Assembly (NCBI GenBank): GCA_963513935.1
Contig: OY740772.1
Location: 98,971,340-99,035,339, forward strand
Origin: Aphrophora alni
Lineage: Eukaryota; Arthropoda; Insecta; Hemiptera; Aphrophoridae
Reading direction: 5' to 3'
DNA length: 64,000 nt
Below are positions 33,206 through 43,804 of this stretch, piece after piece. The position numbers were made by a program, and so were the translations under genes. Numbering within the stretch: position 1 is the stretch's first letter; each line of letters starts with the position of its first letter. Under the pieces are notes generated by a model. The model saw only the letters and a list, made by a program, of their open reading frames with translations, was not told the origin of the DNA and ran no database searches.

Positions 33206-33311
33206 TTTGGGCTGTAGATGGACTGCACATATGACCGACAGATGGACATCATTCTAAGAACCACTTTTTCTGGATTCACGTTATATTCTCAAAACAGTTA
33301 TATTCATAATT

Positions 33312-33730
33312 TTTTTTTTTTACCTAAAAGGCTCGTCATTATGCTCCAATGAAAAACTCCTCTCGGAAATTGATGTTGAGATTATAGTATCAGTTTTGAA
33401 ATCCTTGTACAAAGTGCGCGTTTGTGTGACTGTGCGTGCGTGTGCTCGATACCATAATCATGTCAAGTGGTTTACCTTCAGTTATTGCCAACAAAAAGAG
33501 TCTTCATAGTGGCAGTCGACCTTGATATTGGCGAATTATCTTCATTGAGCGCCATTTCTGGCCACGACTGTTCGCTCTTTTAGCTGTTTATGAACGGGTA
33601 TTTTTATTTTTATAATTAAAGTTTGATAAATGTTGCTCAAAATGTGCATGTCTTAATTTCTTAAGAGATTTCTTCAAGATAACTGAAAACGGTTTTTGGG
33701 AGAAAAGTGAAAGTAGGTTAAACGATTCAA
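33312..33730. other. no recognisable feature
   Basis: A GTGTGTGACTGTGCGTGCGT stretch near 33,420 is low complexity. Otherwise unassigned. Confidence 0.35.
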
Positions 33731-33734
33731 AATT

Positions 33735-33892
33735 ATTGCACTAACTTTCACACACCTACCAACAAAACTAATTACTAACCAAAAACATTGCACTAACTTT
33801 CACACACCAACAAAACTAATTAGGCCTACTAACCAAAAACATTGCACTAACTTTCACACACCTACCAACAAAACTAATTACTAACCAAAAAC
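33735..33892. repeat. three-copy ~52 bp tandem repeat
   Basis: Units start at 33,735, 33,787 and 33,841 (ATTGCACTAACTTTCACACA..., ACAAAACTAATTACTAACC). The middle unit lacks CCTA after CACACA and carries an inserted GGCCT. Confidence 0.9.
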
Positions 33893-34053
33893 AAATTACC
33901 GACACCATATTCGGAAAAACGTTTCGATGAATTTTTTATAAAAATAATAAAATAAATGTAATTTTTAATTATTGAATTATCTTAATGTTTCTCTTATGCG
34001 AAGTCAGTTGGTGTAGAAAAAACCTCCCCTTATACAATGTTCAACATTGTAGT

Positions 34054-34310
34054 GAATACCCTCCGAGGCTTCCTTATAATGAGTACTGGCTTGACAATTC
34101 CAAGCGTACCTTAGTTGGTTATACACCTTTTTTGCTTCATTACGTTACCCTCTCTTCTTTCCTAACTCCAGACAAACAACTTTTCATTCTTTCTTTACCA
34201 ACTCTTGTTTACTTCCGACGTTGATGCTGTTACAGTGTTAGAGGTCTTTATTTTAAATTTTTTTAATATAAGTCGATTTTACCGAGAAGGTTTTCGCCTT
34301 TAAACAACAA
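34054..34310 (-). repeat. family A interspersed repeat
   Basis: ACCCTCCGAGGCTTCCTTAT, TGAGTACTGGCTTGACAATT at one end and TTTTCGCCTTTAAACAACAA at the other. The middle is partly rearranged (a second ACTCCAGACAAACAACTTTT piece). Confidence 0.75.
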
Positions 34311-34384
34311 GAAAAAAATGATATTAATTGATAATTAACCTAACCAAAATACTTAAAGAAAAAAACACATTTTTCAAATAGATT

Positions 34385-34460
34385 TTTCTGAACTTCTCTA
34401 AGGTTGTATATTCGTACACTATAGTCCCTTATACTAAATTTCTTTGACAAATTTACGGAA
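34385..34460 (+). repeat. family C tail fragment
   Basis: TTTTTCTGAACTTCTCTAAGG, CACTATAGTCCCTTATACTA aligns with 50,180-50,235. Confidence 0.55.
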
Positions 34461-34461
34461 A

Positions 34462-35200
34462 GACTGGGAAAATCATTTCACGGTTTCCCGATGTAGTACC
34501 ACAAAACGTGAAGATTATTTGAAATTTGTTAAAGTTTACCTTTGTTATCCGCAAGTCACGTAACAGCCTTTGACATCTCCCAACATGTAATCGACAAATA
34601 TGTGCTTATTCGATTTAAACAATGGAATGGCACTCTAACCGAATGGGTAATCCACATGGCATGCATACAAACTAAACGGGTTTTGGTAGAGGTGGAACGA
34701 TTGCGTGCGGTGGTGTCATGTGTGTGGAGGGGGGGGGGTAACAATTACCTTCATCTCGTTCACAACAAACGTGCAAAGTGTAACTTTAATTATTATTCAA
34801 CGATTAAACTTAAATATTAAACATGTTATGGAGTGAACACCTATTTAAGTTACGAGATGCACATCTGTGTATAAAGAGCCGCAGATTAGATGTACTTGAA
34901 GATGCTTAGTAATAATTTTGAAAAATTAAAACGCTTTCTGAATTTGAAAAAATGATTGGGTTTTAAGAACGAAAAATTAATGGTGCAAAAATACATTGCA
35001 CATTCTTCTCACATCCACAAATTCAAACAGAACTATTTGTCGCCAAAATTATTACTGTAAAAATAGAAAATAAACCATTTATGTCAGATTTATGTAAAAT
35101 ATTTAAAAAATATATGTAAACAGAGCCTAAACATGCTTTGCTTTCATTATAAACTAGAATGAAGTGTAAATTTGATTATAATCTAGCTTCTAAAGTCTGA
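34462..35200. other. no recognisable feature
   Basis: The piece 34,620-34,740 is GC-richer and has frames on both strands without motifs. The rest is AT-rich. Confidence 0.3.
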
Positions 35201-35204
35201 CGGG

Positions 35205-35455
35205 ATCATTTAGTGTGAGTACAGGATTCGTAATCCCAAGGAAAGTAGCTGAATCTATAATTTGTAAAGTATATTTGGGTTAGATTCCTCTCTTTCATCT
35301 TTTCTATACAGTCTCTCTTATAGTCAACGATAATGCTATGAGAGTATTCGATGGATAGGCTGTTTTCATTTTATGTTATTTTCTTCTTCTTCTTCTTCTT
35401 CTTCTTCTTCTTCTTCTTCTTCTTCTTCTTCTTCTTGCCATAAGGCGACCGATGG
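35205..35455 (-). repeat. family A interspersed repeat with a TTC expansion
   Basis: GTGTGAGTACAGGATTCGTA through TTGGGTTAGATTCCTCTC, GAGAGTATTCGATGG to GCCATAAGGCGACCGATGG. Confidence 0.85.
35381..35436. repeat. (TTC)n microsatellite, ~18 units
   Basis: A perfect TTC run inside the family A copy. The arginine-only frame it creates on the minus strand is not a gene. Confidence 0.97.
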
Positions 35456-35459
35456 TGTC

Positions 35460-37020
35460 ACAAAAGACGCGAGTTAATATTTCAAAATCGGCATAACCAA
35501 TTTCGTTAAAATTTTGGTGAAATGTGAAGAACCAAACCAGAGTATTAATCGAGGAACACAACACATACGCCTTGACCACCGTTCTTTTTAAAAGCTAAAT
35601 TTTGTACTGTCCACCCATTTATAATTGTATGTTGTATTCAGAAGTATTCTGGAACTCCCAATCTCTTTACAAAGCCTTTGATATCAGTGCAACCACAGCC
35701 AATCGAATATTTGGTCGCAGCAATACTTGGTCCTCCTTCAAAGGAATATTTACTGTCAAAGAGAATAATCTGTCTGACCAATGAAACTGCTCTTTAATGG
35801 AGCTAGGGCTCCACATTACAAAGTGTATGATATATTTCAACAATAATATTTAAAGTTAATTTTGTTTATCTGTAAAAACAGGACATTAGCTCTAAGGGGT
35901 CGTTCGATAATATATTGTCACCCTGACACTTATTAGGGTTGGGACTTTTTTGTAATGAATAGTACACTCATGTAATGTTATTAGAATTGCAATAATTCTG
36001 TTACCATTGTAAAACTAGCTTTCTAAACTATCATTATTCGTTCACGCCTGTTAATTTATCGTACATTTTTTATCTTCTTCCTAAGGGCATTCCGTTTTCG
36101 TCAGCCATTTTTTCGCCATCCTGGATTCAACATTTTAAATTCCATTGTGGTAGCCCATTATTTAAAATTTACTTACTAAACCCATTGACAGTAATCCTTG
36201 CAATACAGCCAAAAAGTACATGTATTCCTCCTATGCTAGGTAGTGAAGGAAGCATATGGTAGAAGGTGTAAAGATTCACCGTGATTGATCCTTTTTTTAA
36301 GGAAGCTGGTTTTACACCTCCAGAATTTTTTGTGTCCTTCCGCTTTCTCATCCCACCAGCTTTAGATTTATAATTTTACTGAAATATAAAGCTATGTTAG
36401 ATGATCTGCATTTTCTAAACTAACAGATCAACCAATAATCGGTAGTCCCTTTTGCTTCTGTAATTCACATTTCAGGAATGATATAAAGGAATGTCAGGAA
36501 TTTGATATAATCCAATACAATGATTTTATACATATGGACGTAATTTTCTAAAATATAGACTTCCTTAAACCTTCGTACAATGTTTTGTATACACGAACAA
36601 TACTCGTCATTTTACTTCAAACACTTAAACTGTACTTTACATATTCAGAGAATAAGAAATAAAACTGTACTCATTTTTAAATTGTGGCCACGCCCACGAG
36701 ACGGGACTTGGAATGACGGGACCGAGACTAACCCAAGTATCGTCTCTGTCTTGTGTATCATTAGTTTAAATCTTAATCGTCGTTTACAAAATCGGAAAAG
36801 ATATTTAAATTCCGATTACACAATTGTTTCAGATTTGAAATATTTGTCACATGACACCATTTATATTTAATTCAAGATGGCGTAGATAATTTATCAACAA
36901 CGGTGAACATATCAACATGTACCTTTAGGAAATGGATTAAAACACTTGAATTATCAGGTTTTAAATAATAAGATAATTAAATTTTTTGATTACGTAATAA
37001 ATTTAACTGAATTTGGACTT
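35460..37020. other. no clear feature
   Basis: Two short, mildly GC-richer parts (35,640-35,790 and 36,170-36,355) have ~60-codon frames without recognisable motifs. ACGCCCACGAGACGGGAC at 36,691 is a small GC island. Nothing is assignable. Confidence 0.3.
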
Positions 37021-37024
37021 TGCC

Positions 37025-37315
37025 TCATTCACTATAAGTATTTCTGCAATGAAAATAGCTCTTTACTATTAAAGGACTTAAATTACATTCTAAACGTACG
37101 TGATTGACCATGGCCTCTTTGTATTCAGTGTAGATTAGTCCGCCTTTCTGGTGTAGATAGAAAGTCACCAACTTCACATACTTTTTTCTCTTCAACTCTC
37201 CAAACTGGATCCTCCTATTTGACAACCTAAAACATCTGATCATCTTGATGACATTGTAGATTTTCTTTTTGCTTGTGTTAGGTCAGCCATTGTAATCAAT
37301 TAATAACATACAAGG
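37025..37315 (-). CDS. unrecognised open frame, possible decayed exon or element
   Basis: The minus strand reads about 72 codons (IRCFRLSNRRIQFGELKR..., LHQKGGLIYTEYKEAMVNH), ending at 37,025. Just upstream, ATGGCTGACCTAACACAAGC gives MADLTQAKRKSTMSSR in another frame, so one base change separates the two. A GTACGT donor-like site follows the HV codons near 37,100. I recognise no family. It may be a chance frame. It is listed because composition and residue mix look more protein-like than the neighbours. Confidence 0.2.
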
Positions 37316-37744
37316 TTATTGGCAATACGTCAGTCCCTCAGCTGGTTTTTGCTGTCTTAATTGACTCAGTTTAATGAAATTTATGTGGTGAATCTAATAT
37401 TCAACGTCGAGGTTTTCGTGGTGAGTAGGTCGAGTTTTTAAATTAAATTTTGTTTAAATGTAGCGTGTGTAATTCTGGTCAAAGCTTATGGTTTCTCAAT
37501 TCGTGTTATGCTTGTTCATCCTCCACAGTTGAATCATAAAATAATTTAAGGCATCTCAAGATTTGAACCCGGAGCAATGAGTTTTCCTCGTGAGTTTTTT
37601 TTAGCTTATTGAATGTTTTTTTCTGTAAATTTATCGCAAAATGTTATGTATTTTTTTCAATATTATTGACCTTACATTTATTTGACATGGGGGAAAACAA
37701 ATAAAAAAAACTATACCATAGTCAAATTTACTAAGTTCTAGAAG

Positions 37745-37894
37745 TTAACCCTTAGCTCTCGAATACTCTAATAGCGTCAGGGTGGGTAGAGAACAACAGT
37801 TGGTCGAGAGATACCTAATATAAAAGGTGTAACTACAGCTAGGATCTTTCGGGATTCCACGCCAAAACTCATTATAGAAACTCCTGAAGGCTCC
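37745..37894 (+). repeat. family A repeat with an internal deletion
   Basis: CTCGAATACTCTAATAGCGT and CAGGGTGGGTAGAGAACAA are followed directly by AAAGGTGTAACTACAGCTAG. The GGGATCTAACCCAAGACTA block is missing. Confidence 0.8.
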
Positions 37895-37899
37895 TTGAG

Positions 37900-38285
37900 A
37901 GGAACATACTAAAGGTTTAAAGTATCAGCTGTTCAATACTGCAATTTTCTGAGAGGAAAAAAAATCAGTTTCACTACTTTGTAGAAGACTTGCATCTTGG
38001 AAAATTATTTGTGCATGTGTGTCAGTGGATGTTTGCGATTGGAAAGTAGTGGCCTTGAAGTAGTTCTTACTACTGTATTTGTAAAGGAGTTTCAAGCTTG
38101 GAACAGCTGTTTCTTGCAGCCTACTTAGAATAGGTTTAGAGTTTTAAGAACTAAATTATCTATGATTAGTTTTATGATCGTTTGAATCCCTAAGTCATCT
38201 AAATACTGAATTGAAAGTTGTCCATTCGTTTTGATGGAGTATATTTGGAGTAGCATATATTTATTATTTTTTGTAAAAATAAAAA
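37900..38285. other. no recognisable feature
   Basis: AT-rich, unassigned. Confidence 0.35.
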
Positions 38286-38290
38286 CGGAC

Positions 38291-38590
38291 AAGTGTGAGA
38301 ATGATTTTCTATGGTCATCTAATGAGAATGGATTCTTACTGTATCAAGGAAACAAAAAGGTTCAGATATCGTAGATTAGAGAAGTATGCAAGGACTTGGA
38401 AAAAACAAGAATTACAGAACTAGAAATGGATGATAGAGATTGGTACAGAAAGTATATAGTAGAGGTAAAGAGTGACGAACGAAAAAACCCCAAAAAGGAG
38501 AATGGAAATATCATAGGAAGAACGATAGAGAAGGAGCCAGAGGTGAAGGAATATTGGTGTCAGAGAAAATGCAATTGTGTAATGTAAGTC
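38291..38590 (+). pseudogene. C-terminal relic of an endonuclease/reverse-transcriptase LINE
   Basis: VRMIFYGHLMRMDSYCIKET (from about 38,296) is the conserved tail motif (Y-GHL-RM) found after the reverse transcriptase in several non-LTR families. RYRRLEKYARTWKK follows. After one frameshift the reading continues ITELEMDDRDWYRKYIVEV, matching the usual D-R-x-x-(Y/W)-R-K end. The reverse transcriptase itself is absent and the frame is broken, so it is a dead fragment. It differs from the jockey-type element at 22.9 kb and from the fragment at 63.2 kb. Confidence 0.6.
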
Positions 38591-38599
38591 CGTAGAAGA

Positions 38600-38757
38600 C
38601 ATAAATGTGCACTTTTTAACTTAGATTTAAATTTCCTTAATTAATTTTGTGCCCCTTAATAATCGTAGCAATTCATTATATTTTTACGAAACTTTTTATA
38701 TATATCTATTTTAATTATTAGCATTAAGTGTTATATTATATCTAAGTGGCTATCTTG
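38600..38757. other. no recognisable feature
   Basis: Short AT-rich interval. Confidence 0.35.
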
Positions 38758-38815
38758 CTTAGTTGTCTAGGCTCGGGATTGCCAAGCTTATACTTACTAG
38801 TGAGCACATTGAAGT
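38758..38815 (+). repeat. family A 3' end fragment
   Basis: TCTAGGCTCGGGATTGCCAA, GCTTATACTTACTAGTGAGC. Confidence 0.6.
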
Positions 38816-38965
38816 AGGGTTGTTTATAGGGCAATCTATAATAGGGCAATCCAATCAATTCAACAGTAAAGATTATAGTCTTGTAGGGCACGCTCTCAGT
38901 AACACTGTTAGAAGAATTTAACTGTAACAGCAGTAACTACTTGTTGAAACTCCATAATAAGGATA

Positions 38966-39115
38966 AAATAAGCACTAAGCTACAGTTTCAAATGTATTTA
39001 TTAACTTATTTAGCTACAATTGTTTCGCCTTGCGGCATCTACGGGCTAATGGTAATAGTAAGCCTAAACAATAAGTTAATAAATACATTTGAAACTGTAG
39101 CTTAGTGCTTATTTT
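38966..39115. mobile_element. hairpin element with ~46 bp perfect arms and a structured core
   Basis: Arms 38,966-39,011 and 39,070-39,115 are essentially perfect inverted copies (AAGCACTAAGCTACAGTTTC). In the loop the minus strand reads CCGTAGAT, GCC GCAA GGC, GAAACAATTG. This is a 3 bp stem closed by a GNRA tetraloop and followed by GAAAC, analogous to the cores at 15.3, 21.4 and 55.2 kb. Confidence 0.8.
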
Positions 39116-39239
39116 AGCCTGTTAGAAGAAGTTTTATCTGCTAGATTCTGTGCGTATTTCGGTCAAAGCTAAGAATAATCACGGGTCTTTTATCCGTGAA
39201 TGGGACGTTATGATCTTAGAACAGGATAGTAGTGTACTA

Positions 39240-39490
39240 TAGAGTTTGTGTAGACCTTTCAATACACTATGAAATGAAATAATTAAATTCCAAGTACAAC
39301 TGCGACACCAGAAGGCTGTCGTGAAAATCACTCGCCATGTTATAACCATCCAAATAAAGTAGACTGTTTCCAATATGCGGTTGCCTTCCCAAAAGCTGAT
39401 CCTGTATTAGAGGTATTCGAACAGATGTCCAACATGGAAAACTTTTAAATATAATGTTTAGACAATGGTTCAAACATGGTTTAGACAATT
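39240..39490 (+). pseudogene. possible reverse-transcriptase C-terminal relic
   Basis: QVQLRHQKAVVKITRHV at about 39,290-39,340 resembles the LQK+A(I/V)RIIT motif after the thumb of jockey/CR1-like enzymes. A C-x-LF-like stretch follows, in broken frames. A further piece at 40,005-40,062 (TFKTLVLFKAVLNDFLSGL, stop) resembles the usual C-terminal FK..L..FL ending. The short Helitron lies between them, so one old element may have been split. Weak evidence. Confidence 0.3.
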
Positions 39491-39530
39491 AATTTACAAA
39501 GTCTTGTCATCTATAACTATTATATAAAAA

Positions 39531-39760
39531 TCTAATGGTGTCTGTCTGTGTGTGTGTGTGTGTGTTACTCAATCACGTAAAAACTACTGGACCCATTGAG
39601 CTGGAATTGAACATGGACATTCTTAGGTTCCCTGGTTAACACATAGGCTTATTTTTATTTAGAAATTCTATCAGGGTACCGCCCCACTGGCCTTGAAAAC
39701 TCCCTTAACACTCAATACAAATATACGTCAACCCCGTACGAAGGACGGGTACTCTGCTAG
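39531..39760 (+). mobile_element. short non-autonomous Helitron
   Basis: Begins TCTAATGGTGTCTGTCTG after an A and ends with ...ACTCTGCTAG before a T, the Helitron rule of 5' TC and 3' CTAG between host A and T. Ten or so bases before CTAG there is a short hairpin, CCCGT-ACGAAGG-ACGGG. There is no target-site duplication, as expected. At 230 bp it has no Rep-helicase and would be moved by an autonomous partner. A (TG)n run lies at 39,546-39,564. The body phrase CACGTAAAAACTACTGGACC is typical of such short elements in arthropods. Confidence 0.75.
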
Positions 39761-39989
39761 TGTCTTATAAAAGTCCTACATTCAAAAAAGAGCAGTCTTA
39801 AATAAAATAGAGATATCATTGACAGAATTTTTAAATTTATGTCTCTTGTAAATATCACTTATAAAATATTGTGGACCTATCCTTTTTTAGAAAGAGAAAA
39901 TTCAAAAGAAAGTTAGGATAGTGGGCCACACACATCCTACACGCTCCGGTATATTCACACAATAGAAAAACAACTTCTAGGCTTGTCTT

Positions 39990-40065
39990 TGGTAGTGAAA
40001 CATTCAAAACTTTAGTTTTGTTTAAGGCTGTTCTTAATGACTTTTTAAGTGGTTTATAACTTACC
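39990..40065 (+). pseudogene. short coding relic, possible LINE C-terminus
   Basis: The frame TFKTLVLFKAVLNDFLSGL followed by a stop is the kind of ending seen in non-LTR reverse transcriptases. See 39,240-39,490. Too short to be sure. Confidence 0.2.
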
Positions 40066-40069
40066 GCCT

Positions 40070-40192
40070 GCTTCTACTTTTCTCAACTAATTATTGTTTG
40101 TTTGTTTGATTTCAGGTAAGTTGTAAAACACTTCGAGAAAAGTTGCAAATCATGATGTAAGTTTGAATATATGAAGTTCGTACTGTATCTTG
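40070..40192 (+). repeat. two-copy repeat with abutted splice acceptor and donor
   Basis: Matches 63,845-63,963: GCTTCTACTTTTCTCAACTA, ATTATTGTTTGTTTG, TTTCAGGTAAGTTG. TTTCAG|GTAAGT after a T-rich stretch is a 3' splice site joined to a 5' splice site. Confidence 0.7.
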
Positions 40193-40204
40193 TCATGCAT
40201 GTTG

Positions 40205-40400
40205 TTTTCCATACAGGGTGTTCCTGAATATATAGAGAAAATTTTAAGTGTGGATATCTTAAGTAAACAAGTTAATGAGTGCCGTCGTGGTACTTACTCA
40301 GCCCAATCATACAATACATGCACATACTCCAAATGTAATGTCCAAAAGTTGGTGTCTTGTAGTTACATTTTTTGTTATTACCCCTATTCTGGGTAAACAA
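40205..40400 (+). repeat. family C head fragment with ACAGGGTG tip
   Basis: ATACAGGGTGTTCCTGAATA, then AACAAGTTAATGAGTGCCGT, GGTACTTACTCAGCCCAATC and ATGTCCAAAAGTTGGTGTC. This copy suggests that family C begins with an ACAGGGTG tip, making it a DNA-transposon-like family. Confidence 0.65.
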
Positions 40401-40404
40401 ATGA

Positions 40405-40950
40405 GTAAACAATTTCATATTAATGTATATTACAAAAAAACTATTAATCTGTGTTTTTTTATAAACAAATAATCTTTATTTAACTTGGAAAACGTGTGCT
40501 GTAATGTGAATTAAAATTATTAAACATAAATGTAACTTATATTAAAATAAATAGTGCAAAAATATTTGACAAACTTACTCATTCAAAAACTAAGTAAAAA
40601 CCAAAACTATTTGTAACCAAAAATGTCAGTTATGTAGTTGTCAGCCAACAATTGCAAATGAAGTATGTACTCTATCTTTGAACAAAATTATTTATATTTA
40701 AATAAATACAAAAACTAGCTTCGCTTGTACAATAAACATCTCCACAGCTTAAAACGTGTTTGATTAAAATCTAGCTTCTAATGATGGCATCAAAGTTCAT
40801 TTTTGTTTTTGTTATTATTCCTGAACCATAATATTTTTTTCTTGTGCTTTTTCACCTGGGTTTTGTGTGTAATCTTCATATTTCAGTAAAGCCGATTTTT
40901 GTGGAATTTTGTAGTTTATAACATCCCCATGGCCGATTTATTTATTTTTT
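40405..40950. other. no recognisable feature
   Basis: AT-rich, unassigned. CTAGCTTCTAATGATGGCAT and similar phrases recur at 35.2 and 27.8 kb without clear limits. Confidence 0.3.
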
Positions 40951-40954
40951 TTTA

Positions 40955-41235
40955 TCGATAATCCATGAACCGGAATTTTTAGTGAGTTGGCGACCAATAA
41001 GTTTTGTTTAGGTTATTAGAAACTATACTCGAGGAAAATTTGATCAACATCGTTGGGGCCGATTTTGTAATTTAGTTTTTTTCTTATGACAACTACCCCC
41101 GAATTTATATGAACAAGTTATTCCTACATACCAAATTTGATAAAAACCAGCTCACCCGTTTGGGCTGTACTGATAGACAGACATTTATCATTCCCTAAAC
41201 CACTTTTTAATCTCATCGAGTTTAAAAACGGATAT
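40955..41235 (+). repeat. family H repeat, uninterrupted copy
   Basis: ATCCATGAACCGGAATTTTT, TTAGAAACTATACTCGAGG, GGCCGATTTTGTAATTTAG, then CGTTTGGGCTGTACTGATAG and TCATTCCCTAAACCACTTTT. It gives the empty-site order for the split copy at 32,640. Confidence 0.6.
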
Positions 41236-41239
41236 ATCA

Positions 41240-42110
41240 ACACTAGAATCGACATCAATTTTTGACCCATCAAAATTAAACTTTCATATTGATATAGAAA
41301 AGAGGATTTGCTCCATACGATCCACTAACTTCGACTGATTGTTGACATAAGGGAATATCAAGTTAAACAGAAACTAATTATCTTCCCACAACTAATTTAA
41401 CTAACGGGACTCAAATCCGACATTGGCCTACAGCTGTTCATTATTACCTCAAACATTTTCAACAACACAACAAACTAAACGGGAATTAATTATAAAGTTG
41501 AAATACACGCCTAATCGCCCAAATGCAAAATTCACGAGAGCTTAAAATAGATTTTAAATGAAAGTCCAAAGTTATACAAATTGGAATGTGCAATCAACAA
41601 TTCGTTAACTTTTATTGAATCAGATATAATTGGTTTGCAAAGCTGAGAGTATAAAGTGAAGATTAGGTTTAACAAGACTAAATACGTTCTAGCTAATTAC
41701 CAGATTTAAAACGACAGTCGATATTAATCACAGATTTGTTTGTGTTTCCTTTATAGGATTATTTTAAGGTTAGGAATTTCGTTACTTGCTTTGATGAATG
41801 TCTACGATATATGCAGTGATATACTTTGGGGAATAGCCTACTATACTTTACGCATGGTGCAAAACTCAACGTAAAAAATACCCGCCTTGCATGACACGTT
41901 TGTTTAACCCTGTAATTCTTAGATAGAACCATTGGTCTTAAAACTAGATTGCCATCTCCTTCGTACCTTGGTTTGGAGTTAAAAAATTAGAGGTTGTAGT
42001 GCTGCCATCATAGCGGCCATTATAGTAACTTTAATAACAGGATGCAGTATTGCATGCTTCGTTCCTTCCACAATAGCGCATTCTGATTCTGAACCCACAC
42101 AACTATAACC
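41240..42110. other. no recognisable feature
   Basis: AT-rich, unassigned. Confidence 0.35.
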
Positions 42111-42115
42111 AATTT

Positions 42116-42295
42116 TTGTTTAAGGTGAATAACGTATTGGTCATCATCGCCTTATAAAACAAAAAAGAAAATATATAAATTAGAAAACCTTCCCTCGAAT
42201 ACTCTAATAGCGTCAGGATCGGAACACAACAAAAGTTGATCAAGTGAGACCAGATATTGAAAGAGAGGAATCTAACCCAAGGCTACATGAAGAAA
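42116..42295 (+). repeat. family A interspersed repeat
   Basis: GGTCATCATCGCCTTATAAA, CTCGAATACTCTAATAGCGT, CAGGATCGGAACACAACAAA, AATCTAACCCAAGGCTACAT. The 3' end is lost. Confidence 0.85.
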
Positions 42296-42455
42296 ATGAA
42301 ATTCAAGGAAGTAGCAATAAATTTCAATTTATCAGTATTTAATCTCCACAAATATATATAGTATTGAATGATGTAATTGTAAGGGTTGATTTCTATATAT
42401 TCATTGTGTATAAAAACAATTGTGTCATCAACGTTTAGAAATAATTTATATTTAC

Positions 42456-42620
42456 CAGGTGTCAAAAAGTTTCGGGACGGTTAAGTAAAATATTAATTTT
42501 AAAAGTTAGAAATTAGTTTGATGTAGAATTCACCACATTTTGGCATTATAAGTGTAATTTAATCCCACCCCAAAATGTTCAAACATTAAACCACGTAGAG
42601 TAACTATTTAAAAGTCTTAT
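42456..42620 (+). repeat. repeat with CAGGTGTCAAAAAGTTTCGGGAC tip
   Basis: ACCAGGTGTCAAAAAGTTTC, GGGACGG, then AATCCCACCCCAAAATGTTC. It matches 43,648-43,800 and the start of the region at 1,143. Confidence 0.55.
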
Positions 42621-42624
42621 TTAT

Positions 42625-43225
42625 TAGAGAATAACTGTCTTAACTCCAGATCGCTATTTTACTTGATTCAAAATGGCTACCGGTCAAACATTCTAATTCG
42701 GCATTATATTTTAAAAAAAATTCTCTCAAAAAATCAATTTTGAGTTAGGGTAATGAAACTACCTGACCAAACTTGAATAAAATAACAGTAAATTTGTTAT
42801 TATAATTTGGTCTTCATATTATTTTTTTATTTCTGTTCTTTTATACAAGTTTGTTGATTTTTTGCCGTAAAGACAATTTTTATTTTTCATTCTTGCTTAC
42901 CAGGCACAGTTAAATTCTATCCATCGTTCTCCAAATAATGGTATATTACAAGTTGGGTTTTGGGTAAAATAATTACTTTTGGTGAATTTTTCAAAATAGG
43001 CTTAATCTGTACCTTTTCCATAATAATTGTTTTTTCCGAATGAAAATTTTATAAATTAATATTTTTTACACGAAAAATTCCACATGCCAGTTTTATCTTG
43101 AAGTAACTTTGGACGTGTAAATCAAACAAAAATCGTCTAAAGTTTTATTGTTTAAACAATTAAACGTTCGTTCTTATCAGATATACAAATTTATCAAGTT
43201 CTTAAAATGAATCTGTAAAGAAGGA
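42625..43225. other. no recognisable feature
   Basis: AT-rich, unassigned. GC-richer sequence at 43,230-43,440 carries a 68-codon minus frame without motifs. Confidence 0.3.
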
Positions 43226-43647
43226 AAAGTCATGATGTGAAGCGGTGGTGTGGAAGTAAGACTAGTCGTGTGTGAAAGCAGAAGCCGAGGGCTAGGTCAA
43301 CAACTTGGATAGAAGGGAGAACTGGTTGTGGCGGCAGGTGCTCATGCTTGCCAACGTTCCAGACAATCAACTGGTTGATATATTGGTTTGACGCAATACC
43401 ATATTCCCAAACTTTAGACACACACGAGACCCACAAATTATAAACATCGTTTAAAAGTTGGCGAAATACTTGTTTAACACTATAGAAAAACTAATATTTC
43501 GTAAAACTATAAGAGCTGGTGTTGAAAATGTCTAGAATAAGAAAACGTTAGTTGTTCATGAATAATGGATTATTCATGGTCGAAGGTTGATCGAAAGCTG
43601 GATTCCCTCAATGTTTCATACAAGGCCCTCTACGGTTTTCTTAATAT

Positions 43648-43800
43648 ACCAGGTGTAAAAAAGTCCCGGAACTTAAAAAAAAGGACAACTATTTTTGAAC
43701 TTTACAATGAAGAACAATTTTACATTTTTTTTTTTTGGCGTAAAAACACTATTTTGAGATTATAAGGTAAATTCAACCTCACCTCAAAATCAATATATAA
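43648..43800 (+). repeat. repeat with CAGGTGTAAAAAAGTCCCGG tip
   Basis: Second clear copy of the 42,456 repeat: ACCAGGTGTAAAAAAGTCCC, GGACAACTATTT, CAACCTCACCTCAAAATC. Confidence 0.55.
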
Positions 43801-43804
43801 ATTA

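Larger units (their letters stand above)
32640..33310 (+). repeat. family H repeat split by a MITE
   Basis: The first part (32,650-32,780) has CACGAACCGGCATTTTTGGA and GAGGCTACACTTGACTC. The second part (33,206-33,310) has GTTTGGGCTGTAGATGG and ACATCATTCTAAGAACCACT. At 40,955-41,235 the same blocks occur without the insert, in the same order, which shows the MITE landed in this copy. Confidence 0.65.

Noticed and set aside
35376..35579. Minus-strand frame ending in a long arginine run
   Set aside because: The arginines are the TTC microsatellite; the remainder has no motif.
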